This document shows, piece by piece, positions 42,640-51,191 of a DNA stretch of 64,000 nt; position 1 is the stretch's first letter; each line of letters begins with the position of its first letter. Below the pieces are notes generated by a model, which was given only the letters and a program-made list of their open reading frames with translations, was not told the origin of the DNA and searched no databases. Both the position numbers and the translations under genes were made by a program. This DNA is from Actinoplanes solisilvae (GTDB lineage: Bacteria; Actinomycetota; Actinomycetes; Mycobacteriales; Micromonosporaceae), in assembly GCF_003999975.1 (NCBI RefSeq), contig NZ_RJAC01000019.1:124001-188000 (forward strand), read 5' to 3'.

Positions 42640-42669
42640 GAGGCCGCCCTCTCCGTTGAGGGCGGCCTC
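42640..42669. terminator. Bidirectional GC hairpin
   Basis: GAGGCCGCCCTC and GAGGGCGGCCTC form a perfect 12-base stem with a TCCGTT loop. It lies between two convergent genes and can end both transcripts. Confidence 0.88.
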
Positions 42670-42694
42670 AGAGCTTTGTGCTGTGGTGCTCCGG

Positions 42695-42997
42695 TCAGAT
42701 CGTGCTACCGGTGGGCTTGCTGTTCGTCGAAGCCAACGGCTCAGTCGGGCTGCTGCTGGTCCCCTCCGACGTGACGTGCAGCTTCTCGCCCAACTTCGAC
42801 GACTGAAGCTTGTCCTTGCTCTCGCTGTACAGCTTGTTGGCCTGTGCCTGGGCGACCCCGGCGGCCTCCTGCACCGAGGGGTGCTCCCACACCTTCTTGG
42901 CGTTGGCCCGGATCTCCTCGTACTTCTCCCGGCCGGCGCGGCTGCCCAGGACGAAGCCCGCCGCGAGACCGGTGATGAACATCAGCTTTCCGCGCAT
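42695..42997 (-). CDS. YtxH-like membrane-anchored protein
   Basis: A 100-residue protein. One N-terminal hydrophobic helix with glycines (KLMFITGLAAGFVLGSRAG) is followed by KYEEIRANAKKVWEHP and an amphipathic, Lys/Ser/Thr-rich tail, the pattern of YtxH stress proteins. I chose the ATG at 42997 because AAGGAG lies ten bases upstream. Confidence 0.82.
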   Translation of the reverse strand: MRGKLMFITGLAAGFVLGSRAGREKYEEIRANAKKVWEHPSVQEAAGVAQAQANKLYSESKDKLQSSKLGEKLHVTSEGTSSSPTEPLASTNSKPTGSTI

Positions 42998-43187
42998 GAT
43001 GGCGGCTCCTTCCGTTCGTGACGCGCGAGCGTCGATGTTGCCGTGCATACCCATGCTGCGGCTTTCGTACTCCTACGCGCCGGGTTTCCCCCCGACGCGG
43101 CGAGCCGGGATACCCCTTCGCGCCCACACGCCCCCGTCATGTACTCTGTTCTCCGGCACCGAGAAAGACAAGGTGCTGGAGCAGCAG

Positions 43188-43260
43188 TCCCCTGTAGCTC
43201 AATTGGCAGAGCAGCCGGCTGTTAACCGGCAGGTTATTGGTTCGAGTCCAATCGGGGGAG
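43188..43260 (+). tRNA. tRNA-Asn (GTT)
   Basis: A complete cloverleaf: acceptor TCCCCTG/CGGGGGA, D-arm GCTC/GAGC, anticodon stem GCCGG/CCGGC with loop CTGTTAA giving anticodon GTT, and T-arm with TTCGAGT. The discriminator is G and CCA is not encoded. Confidence 0.95.
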
Positions 43261-43267
43261 CGAGTCG

Positions 43268-43304
43268 GAGGCCCCTGTCCGCGAACACCGCGGACGGGGG
43301 CCTC
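43268..43304. terminator. Terminator of tRNA-Asn
   Basis: GAGGCCCCTGTCCGCG pairs with CGCGGACGGGGGCCTC around AACAC, with one T-G wobble, and a pyrimidine-rich tail (GCTCTGTTTCTT) follows. A second hairpin, CTGGGGGC-CGA-GCCCCCAG, lies at 43319-43337. Confidence 0.85.
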
Positions 43305-43366
43305 GCTCTGTTTCTTACCTGGGGGCCGAGCCCCCAGACCCCCACGATGTCGTGGTTGGGGTGGAA

Positions 43367-43484
43367 AGTGCCTGGGGGCGCTTTCCTGGGTCGAGGTCAT
43401 GGGCCTTCCTGCTGGTGTGCTGGGCTAGTGCCTGGGGGCGCTTTCCTGGGTCGAGGTCATGGGCCTTCCTGCTGGTGTGCTGGG
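43367..43484. repeat. 58-bp direct repeat, two exact copies
   Basis: Two identical 58-base copies (43367-43424 and 43427-43484) have a 60-base period. They contain no gene I can support. They lie in the 390-base stretch between tRNA-Asn and the phosphoesterase gene. Confidence 0.92.
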
Positions 43485-43651
43485 TGGCGGCGCGCTCGCC
43501 CCGGGGGCGTTGCGATGGGGTGGTTCCGGCGGCGGTGTGGGAATGACATCGTTCGATCAGGTTTGTGTTGCTGGGTGTTCGTTCTGGGTCGCTAGGTTTC
43601 ATGATCGACATCTGCGTATGGGGGTGTCAGCGACTCAGGTTAGGAACCAGT

Positions 43652-45856
43652 GTGAGCTCTGATCTCGGCATCAATCGGACCCTCAGCCGGCGCGGTTTGC
43701 TCGGTGCGGCGGGGGTCACGCTCGGGGCGCTGGCGCTCGCTGAACCCGCGGAGGCTGCTTCGGCATCGGGCCGGGGCGGGGCGGGCGAGCCGATGACGCT
43801 TGCGTTGATCTCTGATACGCACCTCAACCCGGCTGCGCCAGCGCGGACGGAGACGATGCGGGCGGTTTTTCAGGCCATCGCGGCGCGGGAACCGGGGGCG
43901 GTGCTGCACTGCGGGGACATCACCGACTCGGGTACGCCGGAACAGATCGCGCTTTACCAGTCGACCGTTCCGGCGGGGCTGGCCGAGCGCATCCGCTACA
44001 CCCCGGGGAACCACGAAGTGCGCTGGGACGTGGCGGCCAAGGAGAACTATCACCGGGCGTTCGGGGCCAGCCCGCAGTCGTTCGAGGTCGCGGGAGTGCA
44101 CATCGTCGCGCTCGACCCGACGATCCTGTTGCAGGAGCCGGGGCACTTCGGCACCGAACTGCTCGACTGGCTGGAGCGGGATCTGCGCCGGGTCCGCAGG
44201 GGCACGCCGATCGTCGTGTTTCAGCACCACCCGGTCGGCGACACCTGGTTCTACGCCGACGACCAGGACCGGTTCCTCGAGATCGTCGAGCGGCACGACG
44301 TACGGGTGATCTTCGCGGGGCACGTGCACGCCGAAGCCGTACGCCCGATGAACGGCCTGGTCGAGGTGACCCTCAAAGCGGTCAAGGACGCGCCGCACTA
44401 CTACTGGGCCGAGCGGACGTACGACGAGGCCGGGCAGCCGCGGCTCGAGATCACCCGGGTCGACCTGCTGGCCGGCGGCGAGACGCGCACCACGGTGGTC
44501 GTCACCGTTGCCCTGGCCGGAGAAGGCCCTGGTGCACCGGTCGAGCCGTCCCAGGTCAAGGTCGACGACGCGGGTACGACGTTCGCGGTCACCGCCGCGT
44601 TCGGGCGCACCACGCCGGTGGCCGTACGCGCCCAGGTGCTCCCGGAGACCGGGTACAGCGGGAACATCGTCACCCCGTACACCGAATTGGCCCGGACCGG
44701 ACACCGCTGGCAGGTCACGCTCGACGCCTCGGCGCTGCCGCCGGGGGAGCACCAGGTACGGCTGCGTGCGGTCGACGCTGACGGGGCCTGGTGGGACACG
44801 GTCCGGACGGTACGACGCTCCGGTTCCGGGCCCCGGGTGGCCTGGGAGATCGGACTGGACGGCCCGGTGCAGGGGGCGCTCGGCTCGTCCGGTGACCTGG
44901 TCGTGGCCGGTTCGACGGCGGGGGAGGTCACCGCGTTGTCGGTACGGCACGGGCGGGCCAAGCGGCGCTGGACCGTGCGCACGGGCGCGGTCCATCGGGA
45001 ACCGGTGGTGACGCCGGACGGGTCGACGGTCGTCGTGCCGGGAGCCGACCACAGCGTCACCGCGCTCGACGCGGGTACCGGCCGGTGTCGCTGGCGGGTC
45101 CGCACCGACGAGCCGGTCCTCTCGACGCCGCTGCCTACCCGGATCGACGATGCCGACGTTGTGCTTGTCGCCGCCGGCACGACGTTGCTCGCGCTCGAGT
45201 CCCGTACGGGCCGGGAGCGCTGGCGCGCGCCGCTCGGTGGCTTCGCGGCCGGACGCCCGGCGTGCGACGGAACCCGCGTCTACGTCGGCACCGGCGACGC
45301 GCGGGTCCACGCGTACGACGCCCGGACCGGGATGCCGCTGTGGAGCTTCACCACCCGCGCCACGACCGACCCGAACACTGCGCTCCTCTACGGCGCGTGG
45401 GACGACCGTACGGTGGTGGTTCCGGGTGGACCGGTCGTGGTCTCCTCGGTCTCCGCGACCTGGGGTCTCGACCCCGCGACCGGCGCTGCCCGCTGGTCGG
45501 TCGCCGGATCATCGATGTACGCCGGTCCCCGGCTGGTGTCGGTCGGCGGCGCCCCCGCCCTGCTGCTGATCCAGGAACGTGGCGCCACCCAGCTCGTCGA
45601 CGCGTTCACGGGTGCGGCGAAATGGCAGACCCAGCTAGGCTTCCCGGTCTTCAACTCCGGAGCCGTCGTCGACGAGGGCACCGCCTGGGTGCTGGGCGTC
45701 AACAGCCAGCTCGGGGCGCTCGACCTGACCACCGGCCGGTTGGACCGCCTGGTCCGGCTCGGCACCGGCTACAGCTTCGCTACTCCGGTGCTCGCCGGCG
45801 GCCAGATAGTCACCGCCGACTTGGCGGGACGGGTGCGCGGCGTCGACATCGACTGA
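43652..45856 (+). CDS. Tat-exported metallophosphoesterase/beta-propeller fusion
   Basis: A 734-residue exported protein. The Tat signal has NRTLSRRGLLGAAG and ends near AEAAS. A calcineurin-like phosphoesterase follows: LISDTHLNP, HCGDITDSG, TPGNHEV, FQHHPVGDTW and FAGHVHAEA supply the dinuclear metal ligands. From about residue 400 on, repeated GxxRWR and ALDAGTGRCRW motifs form a PQQ-like beta-propeller. The GTG at 43652 has AGGA six bases upstream. A wall or phosphate-ester role outside the cell is likely. Spans separated by an Ig-like linker at about 290-390. Confidence 0.88.
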   Translation: MSSDLGINRTLSRRGLLGAAGVTLGALALAEPAEAASASGRGGAGEPMTLALISDTHLNPAAPARTETMRAVFQAIAAREPGAVLHCGDITDSGTPEQIALYQSTVPAGLAERIRYTPGNHEVRWDVAAKENYHRAFGASPQSFEVAGVHIVALDPTILLQEPGHFGTELLDWLERDLRRVRRGTPIVVFQHHPVGDTWFYADDQDRFLEIVERHDVRVIFAGHVHAEAVRPMNGLVEVTLKAVKDAPHYYWAERTYDEAGQPRLEITRVDLLAGGETRTTVVVTVALAGEGPGAPVEPSQVKVDDAGTTFAVTAAFGRTTPVAVRAQVLPETGYSGNIVTPYTELARTGHRWQVTLDASALPPGEHQVRLRAVDADGAWWDTVRTVRRSGSGPRVAWEIGLDGPVQGALGSSGDLVVAGSTAGEVTALSVRHGRAKRRWTVRTGAVHREPVVTPDGSTVVVPGADHSVTALDAGTGRCRWRVRTDEPVLSTPLPTRIDDADVVLVAAGTTLLALESRTGRERWRAPLGGFAAGRPACDGTRVYVGTGDARVHAYDARTGMPLWSFTTRATTDPNTALLYGAWDDRTVVVPGGPVVVSSVSATWGLDPATGAARWSVAGSSMYAGPRLVSVGGAPALLLIQERGATQLVDAFTGAAKWQTQLGFPVFNSGAVVDEGTAWVLGVNSQLGALDLTTGRLDRLVRLGTGYSFATPVLAGGQIVTADLAGRVRGVDID

Positions 45857-45880
45857 CGCCGAACCCGGTCGACAGTGAAG

Positions 45881-45910
45881 GCGGCCCCGGTGCGTGATTG
45901 CCGGGGCCGC
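45881..45910. terminator. Terminator after the phosphoesterase gene
   Basis: GCGGCCCCGG and CCGGGGCCGC pair perfectly over ten bases with a ten-base loop, followed by ATTGTTT. Confidence 0.87.
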
Positions 45911-46021
45911 ATTGTTTGCCTCGCACGGTGGCGGGCAACGTTCGTCTTGGCCTTTTTCCTGCCGCCGCCATTCGGCGCCGTTAGGCTGGGGCTGCCTGAT
46001 TCGTCCCCTTGTGAGGTACCC

Positions 46022-47284
46022 GTGTCGCAACCCGTAGAGGTGGACGTCGTCATCGTCGGCGGCGGTCTTGCCGGGCTGTCGGCTGCGCGCAGGCTGGACC
46101 GGGCGGGCGTCGAGTGGCTGCTCGTGGAGGCGGCTGATCGCGTCGGCGGGCGGGTGGGCACCGATGTTGTCGACGGGTGGCACTTCGACCGCGGGTTCCA
46201 GGTGCTGAACACCGCCTATCCGCGGCTGCCCGCGCTGGTTGATGTGGCAGCGCTCGACATGCGGTATTTCACTCCGGGTGTCCTGGTCCGGCGTGGGGGT
46301 GAGCTGCATCGGCTCGAGAACCCGCTGCGGGAACCGATGGCCGTGGCGCAGACGCTGACATCCGGCGTGGGGACGCTGAGCGATCGGCTCAAGTTCGCGG
46401 CGCTGGCCACCCGGTGCGCGACGCTGCCGGCCTCGAAGCTGCTCGAGGCGCGGGAGACGACGGCGCAGGAGATGCTGCGTAAAGCCGGGCTGTCGCACCG
46501 CATGATCGAGGAAGTGCTGCGGCCGTTCCTCTCGGGTGTGTTCGCCGACCGGTCGCTCGAGACATCCAGCCACGTCCTCGCGATGATCCTGCGGTCGTTC
46601 GCGCGAGGCAAGATCGGCGTGCCGGCCGCGGGAATGGCGGCCCTGCCCGCGGCGATCGCGGGCCCACTGCCGTACCCGCAGCTCTTGATCGGGGCTCGGA
46701 CGCTCTCGATCGAGCCGGGCATGGTGGTCACCGAGGCCGGCCAGATCAACTGCCGGGCGGTGATCGTCGCGACGGACCCGTCGTCGGCTTCGGCCCTGCT
46801 CCCGCAGCTGCCGAAGCCCGACATGCACGGGCTCACGACGTTCTACTTCGGGGCCGACCACGCGCCGCTGAACGAGCCGACGCTGGTGCTCGACGGCGAC
46901 CGACGCGAGATCATCGCCAACACAGTCGTGATCAGCAACGCGGCACCGGAGTATGCGCCGAGCGGAAAATCCCTGATCGCGGCGTCCGTGGTGGGGGTGT
47001 CGGCGCCCTCGTCCGCGTCCGAGACGGTGATCCGGGTCGAATTGTCCCGGCTGTACGGCACACCCAGCGACGACTGGGAGCTGCTCGAGGTCATCAACAT
47101 CCCCGAGGCCCTGCCCGCCGCCCGTGTCCCCCAATACAATCTGCGCAAAACGGTCGACCTGGGCGACGGCCTCTTCGTTGCCGGCGACCACCGTGACAGT
47201 CCGTCCATCCAGGGAGCGCTGGCCGGTGGATGGCGGACCGCGGGAGCCGTGCTTTCATGGCTGGGAACCCGAGTCGGCGTCTAG
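46022..47284 (+). CDS. FAD-dependent amine oxidase/phytoene desaturase-like
   Basis: A 420-residue flavoprotein. The Rossmann FAD motif VVIVGGGLAGLSAARRL is followed by the second flavin motif LLVEAADRVGGRVG. The C-terminal FAD contact region has GDGLFVAGDHRDSPSIQGALAGGW. The layout suits phytoene desaturase- or protoporphyrinogen oxidase-like enzymes. The GTG start has TGAGGT upstream. Substrate is unknown, and no carotenoid genes adjoin. Confidence 0.87.
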   Translation: MSQPVEVDVVIVGGGLAGLSAARRLDRAGVEWLLVEAADRVGGRVGTDVVDGWHFDRGFQVLNTAYPRLPALVDVAALDMRYFTPGVLVRRGGELHRLENPLREPMAVAQTLTSGVGTLSDRLKFAALATRCATLPASKLLEARETTAQEMLRKAGLSHRMIEEVLRPFLSGVFADRSLETSSHVLAMILRSFARGKIGVPAAGMAALPAAIAGPLPYPQLLIGARTLSIEPGMVVTEAGQINCRAVIVATDPSSASALLPQLPKPDMHGLTTFYFGADHAPLNEPTLVLDGDRREIIANTVVISNAAPEYAPSGKSLIAASVVGVSAPSSASETVIRVELSRLYGTPSDDWELLEVINIPEALPAARVPQYNLRKTVDLGDGLFVAGDHRDSPSIQGALAGGWRTAGAVLSWLGTRVGV

Positions 47285-47369
47285 CCCCTTCACCGCATCG
47301 ACCTGCTTCGTTCGCGAAGGAGATCGCTGGTCGTAGGTGTGCGTGACAGGTTAGGATCGCCGCCGGTAC

Positions 47370-47443
47370 GGGGCGGTAGCTCAGTGGGTTAGAGCAGGGG
47401 ACTCATAATCCCTCGGTCGCGGGTTCGAGTCCCGCCCGCCCCA
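47370..47443 (+). tRNA. tRNA-Met (CAT), element attachment site
   Basis: A complete cloverleaf: acceptor GGGGCGG/CCGCCCC, D-arm GCTC/GAGC, anticodon stem GGGGA/TCCCT with loop CTCATAA (anticodon CAT), T-arm GCGGG-TTCGAGT-CCCGC, discriminator A. Body sequence resembles elongator tRNA-Met; a tRNA-Ile2 with modified CAT cannot be excluded. The integrase stop is three bases past its 3' end, so the 3' half is the probable attB/attL core. Confidence 0.93.
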
Positions 47444-47445
47444 CG

Positions 47446-48582
47446 TTAGCTGGCCTGCTTCTTTGCGGCCGGCCGGACCGCGTCGAAGGCTGGTGCGGCG
47501 TGATCAGTCCGCAAATAGTCCGCACCAGCTTGCGTCGCGGCCTGATCCAGGCGGTCTGCGACCTGGTCCAAGTCGTCCTCGAAGAGGTCCGCGTACACGT
47601 CCAGCGTCATCGCGGCGGATGCGTGGCCGAGCATCCGCTGAACCGCCTTGACGTTGGCGCCCTCCGCAACCGCCAGGCTCGCAGCAGTGTGCCGCAGTTC
47701 GTGCGGTGTGATGCCGGTGAGCCCAGCTTCCCATGACGCTCTGTCGAAGACGCGGCGTCGGAAGTTGTTGTTACGCAGCACCCCGCCTTCGGGTGAGGTG
47801 AACACGAGGGCGTCGCGGTCCCGGCCGGAGACCCGTTCCTTGAGCGGGTCGACGAGGAAGCGGGGAACCGGAACTGACCGGCGATGGTGGGTCTTCGGGG
47901 TGCCGAAGACGGCCTTGCCGTTGATTTCGCTCATCGACTCGGCGATCAGCAGGCGTCGACGGGTCAGGTCGACGCGCTTGACTCGCAGCGCGGCCAGCTC
48001 GCCCCAGCGGAGGCCGGTGTAGGCGAGGACCCGGACGGTCAGGCCGTGCGGTTCGGCCGCGTTGGCGAGGACGGCGACCTGGGCGTGCGTCAGGAAGATC
48101 TTTTCTGCCTTGCCTACGCGGGGCAGTCGGACGCCAGTAGCCACATTGCGGGGGAGACGGCCGTCGCGAACTGCTTCGGCCAGGACCAGAGAGAAGACCC
48201 GGTGCGCTTGCCGAACGGTTGAAGGAGCGAGGCCCGCTTCGGACATGCGGCGGATCCATTCGCCCACGTCGGTGTGGGTGACTGCCGAGAGCGGGACGCG
48301 TTCCCAGACCGGGAGGATCTGGTTCCTGAGCAGCGACTCATAGCGGAACAGAGTTGAGGGCTTGAGCTGGACCTGGTTGCCGATCCAGCGCGCCGCCCAG
48401 TCGCCGGTGCTGACTTTCGCCAGGGCGGGATCGATCCACTCGCCGCGCGCGATGCTGTTCTTGACGGAGTTGAGCCAGCGTTCGCCGTCGGCCTTGCGGT
48501 CGAAGTGCCTGGAGTGCTCCTTGCCGCCTGCGTCGCGATAGCGGGCGCGCCACTTGCCGTTGGGTCGTCTTGTCACGCTCAT
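47446..48582 (-). CDS. int: Tyrosine recombinase (integrase)
   Basis: A 378-residue site-specific recombinase. An SAM-like N-terminal domain ends near residue 165. The catalytic domain shows TGLRWGELAAL (Arg I), ITPHELRHTAASLAV (His and Arg II), LGHASAAMTLDVYADLF (His and the nucleophilic Tyr). The gene faces tRNA-Met and its stop lies three bases from it. It would integrate the element at the tRNA 3' end. Confidence 0.95.
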   Translation of the reverse strand: MSVTRRPNGKWRARYRDAGGKEHSRHFDRKADGERWLNSVKNSIARGEWIDPALAKVSTGDWAARWIGNQVQLKPSTLFRYESLLRNQILPVWERVPLSAVTHTDVGEWIRRMSEAGLAPSTVRQAHRVFSLVLAEAVRDGRLPRNVATGVRLPRVGKAEKIFLTHAQVAVLANAAEPHGLTVRVLAYTGLRWGELAALRVKRVDLTRRRLLIAESMSEINGKAVFGTPKTHHRRSVPVPRFLVDPLKERVSGRDRDALVFTSPEGGVLRNNNFRRRVFDRASWEAGLTGITPHELRHTAASLAVAEGANVKAVQRMLGHASAAMTLDVYADLFEDDLDQVADRLDQAATQAGADYLRTDHAAPAFDAVRPAAKKQAS

Positions 48583-48584
48583 CG

Positions 48585-48785
48585 TCAGGCCGCCTCTTCG
48601 AGCCAGGACTGGACATCGGCAGGGTCATAGCGCAGGTGCCGGCCCACCTTGCGGGCGCGCGGTCCCTGGCCACGGTGGCGCCATTGGTAGAGGGTGCCGA
48701 CGGGGATGCCGAGGAAGTCCGAGACGTCACCGACGGACCACAGTCGGGGAGCGAGGGGGAGTTGCCGAACGTTCGCGCTTCTCAT
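48585..48785 (-). CDS. xis: Excisionase (Xis), MerR-like HTH
   Basis: A 66-residue winged-helix DNA-binding protein: LWSVGDVSDFLGIPVGTLYQW, HRGQGPRARKVGRHLRY, DPADVQSWLEE. Its ATG overlaps the rep stop (ATGA), and the integrase ATG follows two bases after its stop. It directs integrase to excise the element. Confidence 0.88.
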   Translation of the reverse strand: MRSANVRQLPLAPRLWSVGDVSDFLGIPVGTLYQWRHRGQGPRARKVGRHLRYDPADVQSWLEEAA

Positions 48786-50533
48786 CGGTGGATCTCCTCT
48801 CCTGCGGCGGCACGTTGTCTCGCGGTGGCTAGTTCGGAGCGTCTGCGGATGCGCTCGGAGACTGCGCGGAGAAGGCGATGATCGAGCGGCGGTAGATCGG
48901 GGTCGTCGTACCGTGCCAACTCCCAGGCGATCTGCTTCTCCGGTTCGGGATCGGCTTCCGGCTGGTCGACGGTGCCGAGCAGGGCTTTGACCCAGGCGTG
49001 GGCATCGGCACGGTGGTCGGCGAGGGTCTTGCCGGACCAGTCGCGGGAGACGAGGACACGCCGGCCGCCGATGCCGAGGGTGGTCCGTTGGTGAACGCGT
49101 CCCTTGCAGTGGCCGGGGCGGAGCCGACCGTGCGCCTTCTTCGGCTGGACGCCGTAGAGCAGCCAGTTCGCGCATCGCTCGGAGCACGGGGTGATGCGAA
49201 GTTCATGCCAGAGCCGGTCCAGGTGGTCGCGTTGCGGGTCGCTGGTGGCCTGATGGCAGTCCGCCGCGGATTTGGTGACGTACTTGGTGATGTAGCCGAT
49301 GGTGCGGTCGACGTCGCCGGAACCCGGGTCGACGCCCTTGGCCTTGACTTGGGCGCCGAAGCGAGCGAGATGCGCTGGTTCAGCGTCCGGATCGTCATCG
49401 ATCTCGTTCAAAGCTTCAGCCCAGGTCTGAAGCGGGCGCTTGGTTTCCGGGTCCACCCACATCTCGGACCTGGCATCCCAGGTCGGCGGCCGGTCGAGCG
49501 GGTAGCGGAGTTGGTCGGCTCTCGGCCACCAGACCTGGTGGTAGGTGGCGGCTGCGACGAGCTCCAGCATCGTGCGGGGAACAGTTCCCCGAATCGCGAA
49601 GTGCGCGTGCGGAGCGAGTCTCTTCTGCGGCTCGACGCAGCCGGCGTACTGGACGTTCCAGCCGACAGCACGGCGCAAGTTCTGCCAGTAGCGGTCGAGC
49701 AGGCGGGGGAAGTGGACAGCGTCCCAGGCCGCGCGTCGGTAGTCGTAACGGGCGGGGTCGACCGGTGTGCCGAGCAGCGGATCGTCCTCGGTGTGCCGCT
49801 GACGGCAGGAGCACGGCCGTCCCTGGTGGACGGAATGCACCGAGCCGTAGCTGTCCAGCGTGAGAGTGAGCCACATCGACGGCCGGTGTTCGGAGCCGTC
49901 GTTGCCGGTGTAGGTACGGCCGACGGTGCGCGGGTCGACCTTCTGTCGAGGCAGGTCGGGCACGTCCGGCCGGCGCTTCGTCGATCGGACACGACGAGGC
50001 GCGTCGTCGTCGCCCTGGTCGTCGCAGGCGTGGCCGGGGGCGACGCTGCCGCGCATGCCTTCGGCGGCGATCTCCTGCTCGACCGCCTCGATGGCGGCGT
50101 CGATTCGGTCCAGCGCGATCACCCGGTCGTCGGGGTCCATCGCGGCGAGTTGAAGGGCGGCCCGCTCGAATTCGAGGTGTGCCCGCGCGGTAATCAATTC
50201 TCGTTGCCGAGCGGTGGCCGGCGAGGGGCCGGGATGCGGTTCGTCGGCGCGGTGCCAACCTTCGCGGATCTGGACTTGCCGCAGCCTCCGCGCCCGCTTG
50301 GCGCAGGGTGGGCACTTGGCTTCGAGGGTGGCACCGCAGGGCAGGTCGACGAGTTCGGTCTTGCCGGTGGCCAAGTCTGTGCGGCGCAGCGCGATGGGGC
50401 GTACGCAGACGCCGTGGTCGATAGCGAGATCTTTAAGGGCGTCGACGGCGCGTGGTTGGGCGAACCGGGCGGCCCGGGAGCCCGGCCGAGGCGTCGTCGT
50501 CTCGGCTGGGGCGGTCAGGGTCGGGATCGTCAC
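48782..50533 (-). CDS. repSA: Replication initiator, RepSA type
   Basis: A 583-residue initiator like the pSAM2 RepSA rolling-circle protein. A Cys cluster (DLPCGATLEAKCPPCAKRA) precedes a metal-binding HxH region (PHAHFAIRG) and the catalytic Tyr motif GYITKYVTKSAAD. Two further Cys pairs lie in the middle (RPCSCRQRH) and near the C-terminus (CSERCANW). It nicks the double-strand origin during excised replication. GTG start overlaps the small gene upstream. Confidence 0.88.
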   Translation of the reverse strand: MTIPTLTAPAETTTPRPGSRAARFAQPRAVDALKDLAIDHGVCVRPIALRRTDLATGKTELVDLPCGATLEAKCPPCAKRARRLRQVQIREGWHRADEPHPGPSPATARQRELITARAHLEFERAALQLAAMDPDDRVIALDRIDAAIEAVEQEIAAEGMRGSVAPGHACDDQGDDDAPRRVRSTKRRPDVPDLPRQKVDPRTVGRTYTGNDGSEHRPSMWLTLTLDSYGSVHSVHQGRPCSCRQRHTEDDPLLGTPVDPARYDYRRAAWDAVHFPRLLDRYWQNLRRAVGWNVQYAGCVEPQKRLAPHAHFAIRGTVPRTMLELVAAATYHQVWWPRADQLRYPLDRPPTWDARSEMWVDPETKRPLQTWAEALNEIDDDPDAEPAHLARFGAQVKAKGVDPGSGDVDRTIGYITKYVTKSAADCHQATSDPQRDHLDRLWHELRITPCSERCANWLLYGVQPKKAHGRLRPGHCKGRVHQRTTLGIGGRRVLVSRDWSGKTLADHRADAHAWVKALLGTVDQPEADPEPEKQIAWELARYDDPDLPPLDHRLLRAVSERIRRRSELATARQRAAAGEEIHR

Positions 50534-50715
50534 TGGTTGGTCTCCCGTGCGGTGTGGTCGGGAAGCTGGACTTCGAGATCGAGCCGGATCCAGGCAGGGC
50601 CGCCCTGGTCGAGGTGGAGATCCGGCGGCTCATGGACGTCGACCAGGCTGGACAGGCGCAGGGCGGTCAGGGCTGCGGCGCATTCGGCGGTGGTCCCTTT
50701 GATGCGGATCTTCAT
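50530..50715 (-). CDS. Small AICE protein between rep and DUF2637 gene
   Basis: A 61-residue protein (MKIRIKGTTAECAAALTAL) that ends with LDLEVQLPDH. It looks like an alpha/beta regulator-sized protein common at this site in AICEs. It overlaps both neighbours by four bases, so it is translated. Function is unknown. Confidence 0.75.
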   Translation of the reverse strand: MKIRIKGTTAECAAALTALRLSSLVDVHEPPDLHLDQGGPAWIRLDLEVQLPDHTARETNQ

Positions 50716-51191
50716 CGGGTCACCTGCCCGATCACCGGGACGCCGTTGGGGCGAACCGGCACCGGCGGTGCCTTCGTTACTGCCGGCGCTTCCCGCTCCT
50801 CGATGGGCGCCGTGTTGGTGAAGACGAGCTTGACCAAGGCCATGAAGGCCAACGCCGGAACCGCCGACAACAGCCACCCAGACGGACTGGGCTGAGCGAC
50901 GGCGAGCTGTGCGGACAGGGAAAGCGCGCCCGCACCAATGAGCAGGAAGAGCGGGTAGCCGATCGGAGCATCCACCCGGCGGCGTTGCCTGATGGTGAGC
51001 AAGGCAGCCACGGGGACGAGTTCGGAGATGACGGCATTCACCCAGCCGAAGGCATCGGGGGTGCCGGTCGGGACATGACGCATCGTCCAGTCGTGGACGT
51101 GGGTGAACGACGCCCATCCGGCCGCCACCGCGACGGTGGTGAGGATGACGGCCAACGTCAGGCCTTCGATCCGGTCGGCGTTCGACTTCAC
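50712..51191 (-). CDS. DUF2637 membrane protein (Spd-like)
   Basis: A 159-residue protein with four hydrophobic helices. The first, LAVILTTVAVAAGWASF, is followed by WVNAVISELVPVAALLTIRQRRR, the DUF2637 signature, and the C-terminal tail is Pro-rich. In AICEs these proteins act with TraSA, possibly in DNA spreading through the mycelium. GTGA overlap with tra, ATGA with the next gene. Confidence 0.85.
   Translation of the reverse strand: MKSNADRIEGLTLAVILTTVAVAAGWASFTHVHDWTMRHVPTGTPDAFGWVNAVISELVPVAALLTIRQRRRVDAPIGYPLFLLIGAGALSLSAQLAVAQPSPSGWLLSAVPALAFMALVKLVFTNTAPIEEREAPAVTKAPPVPVRPNGVPVIGQVTR

Noticed and set aside
43640..45310. 556-codon antisense frame opposite the phosphoesterase
   Set aside because: Low-complexity shadow of the Tat-exported protein.
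47370..47443. tRNA-Ile2 (CAT) instead of tRNA-Met
   Set aside because: The body (ACTCATAATC, CGGTCG) resembles elongator tRNA-Met; modification state cannot be read from DNA.
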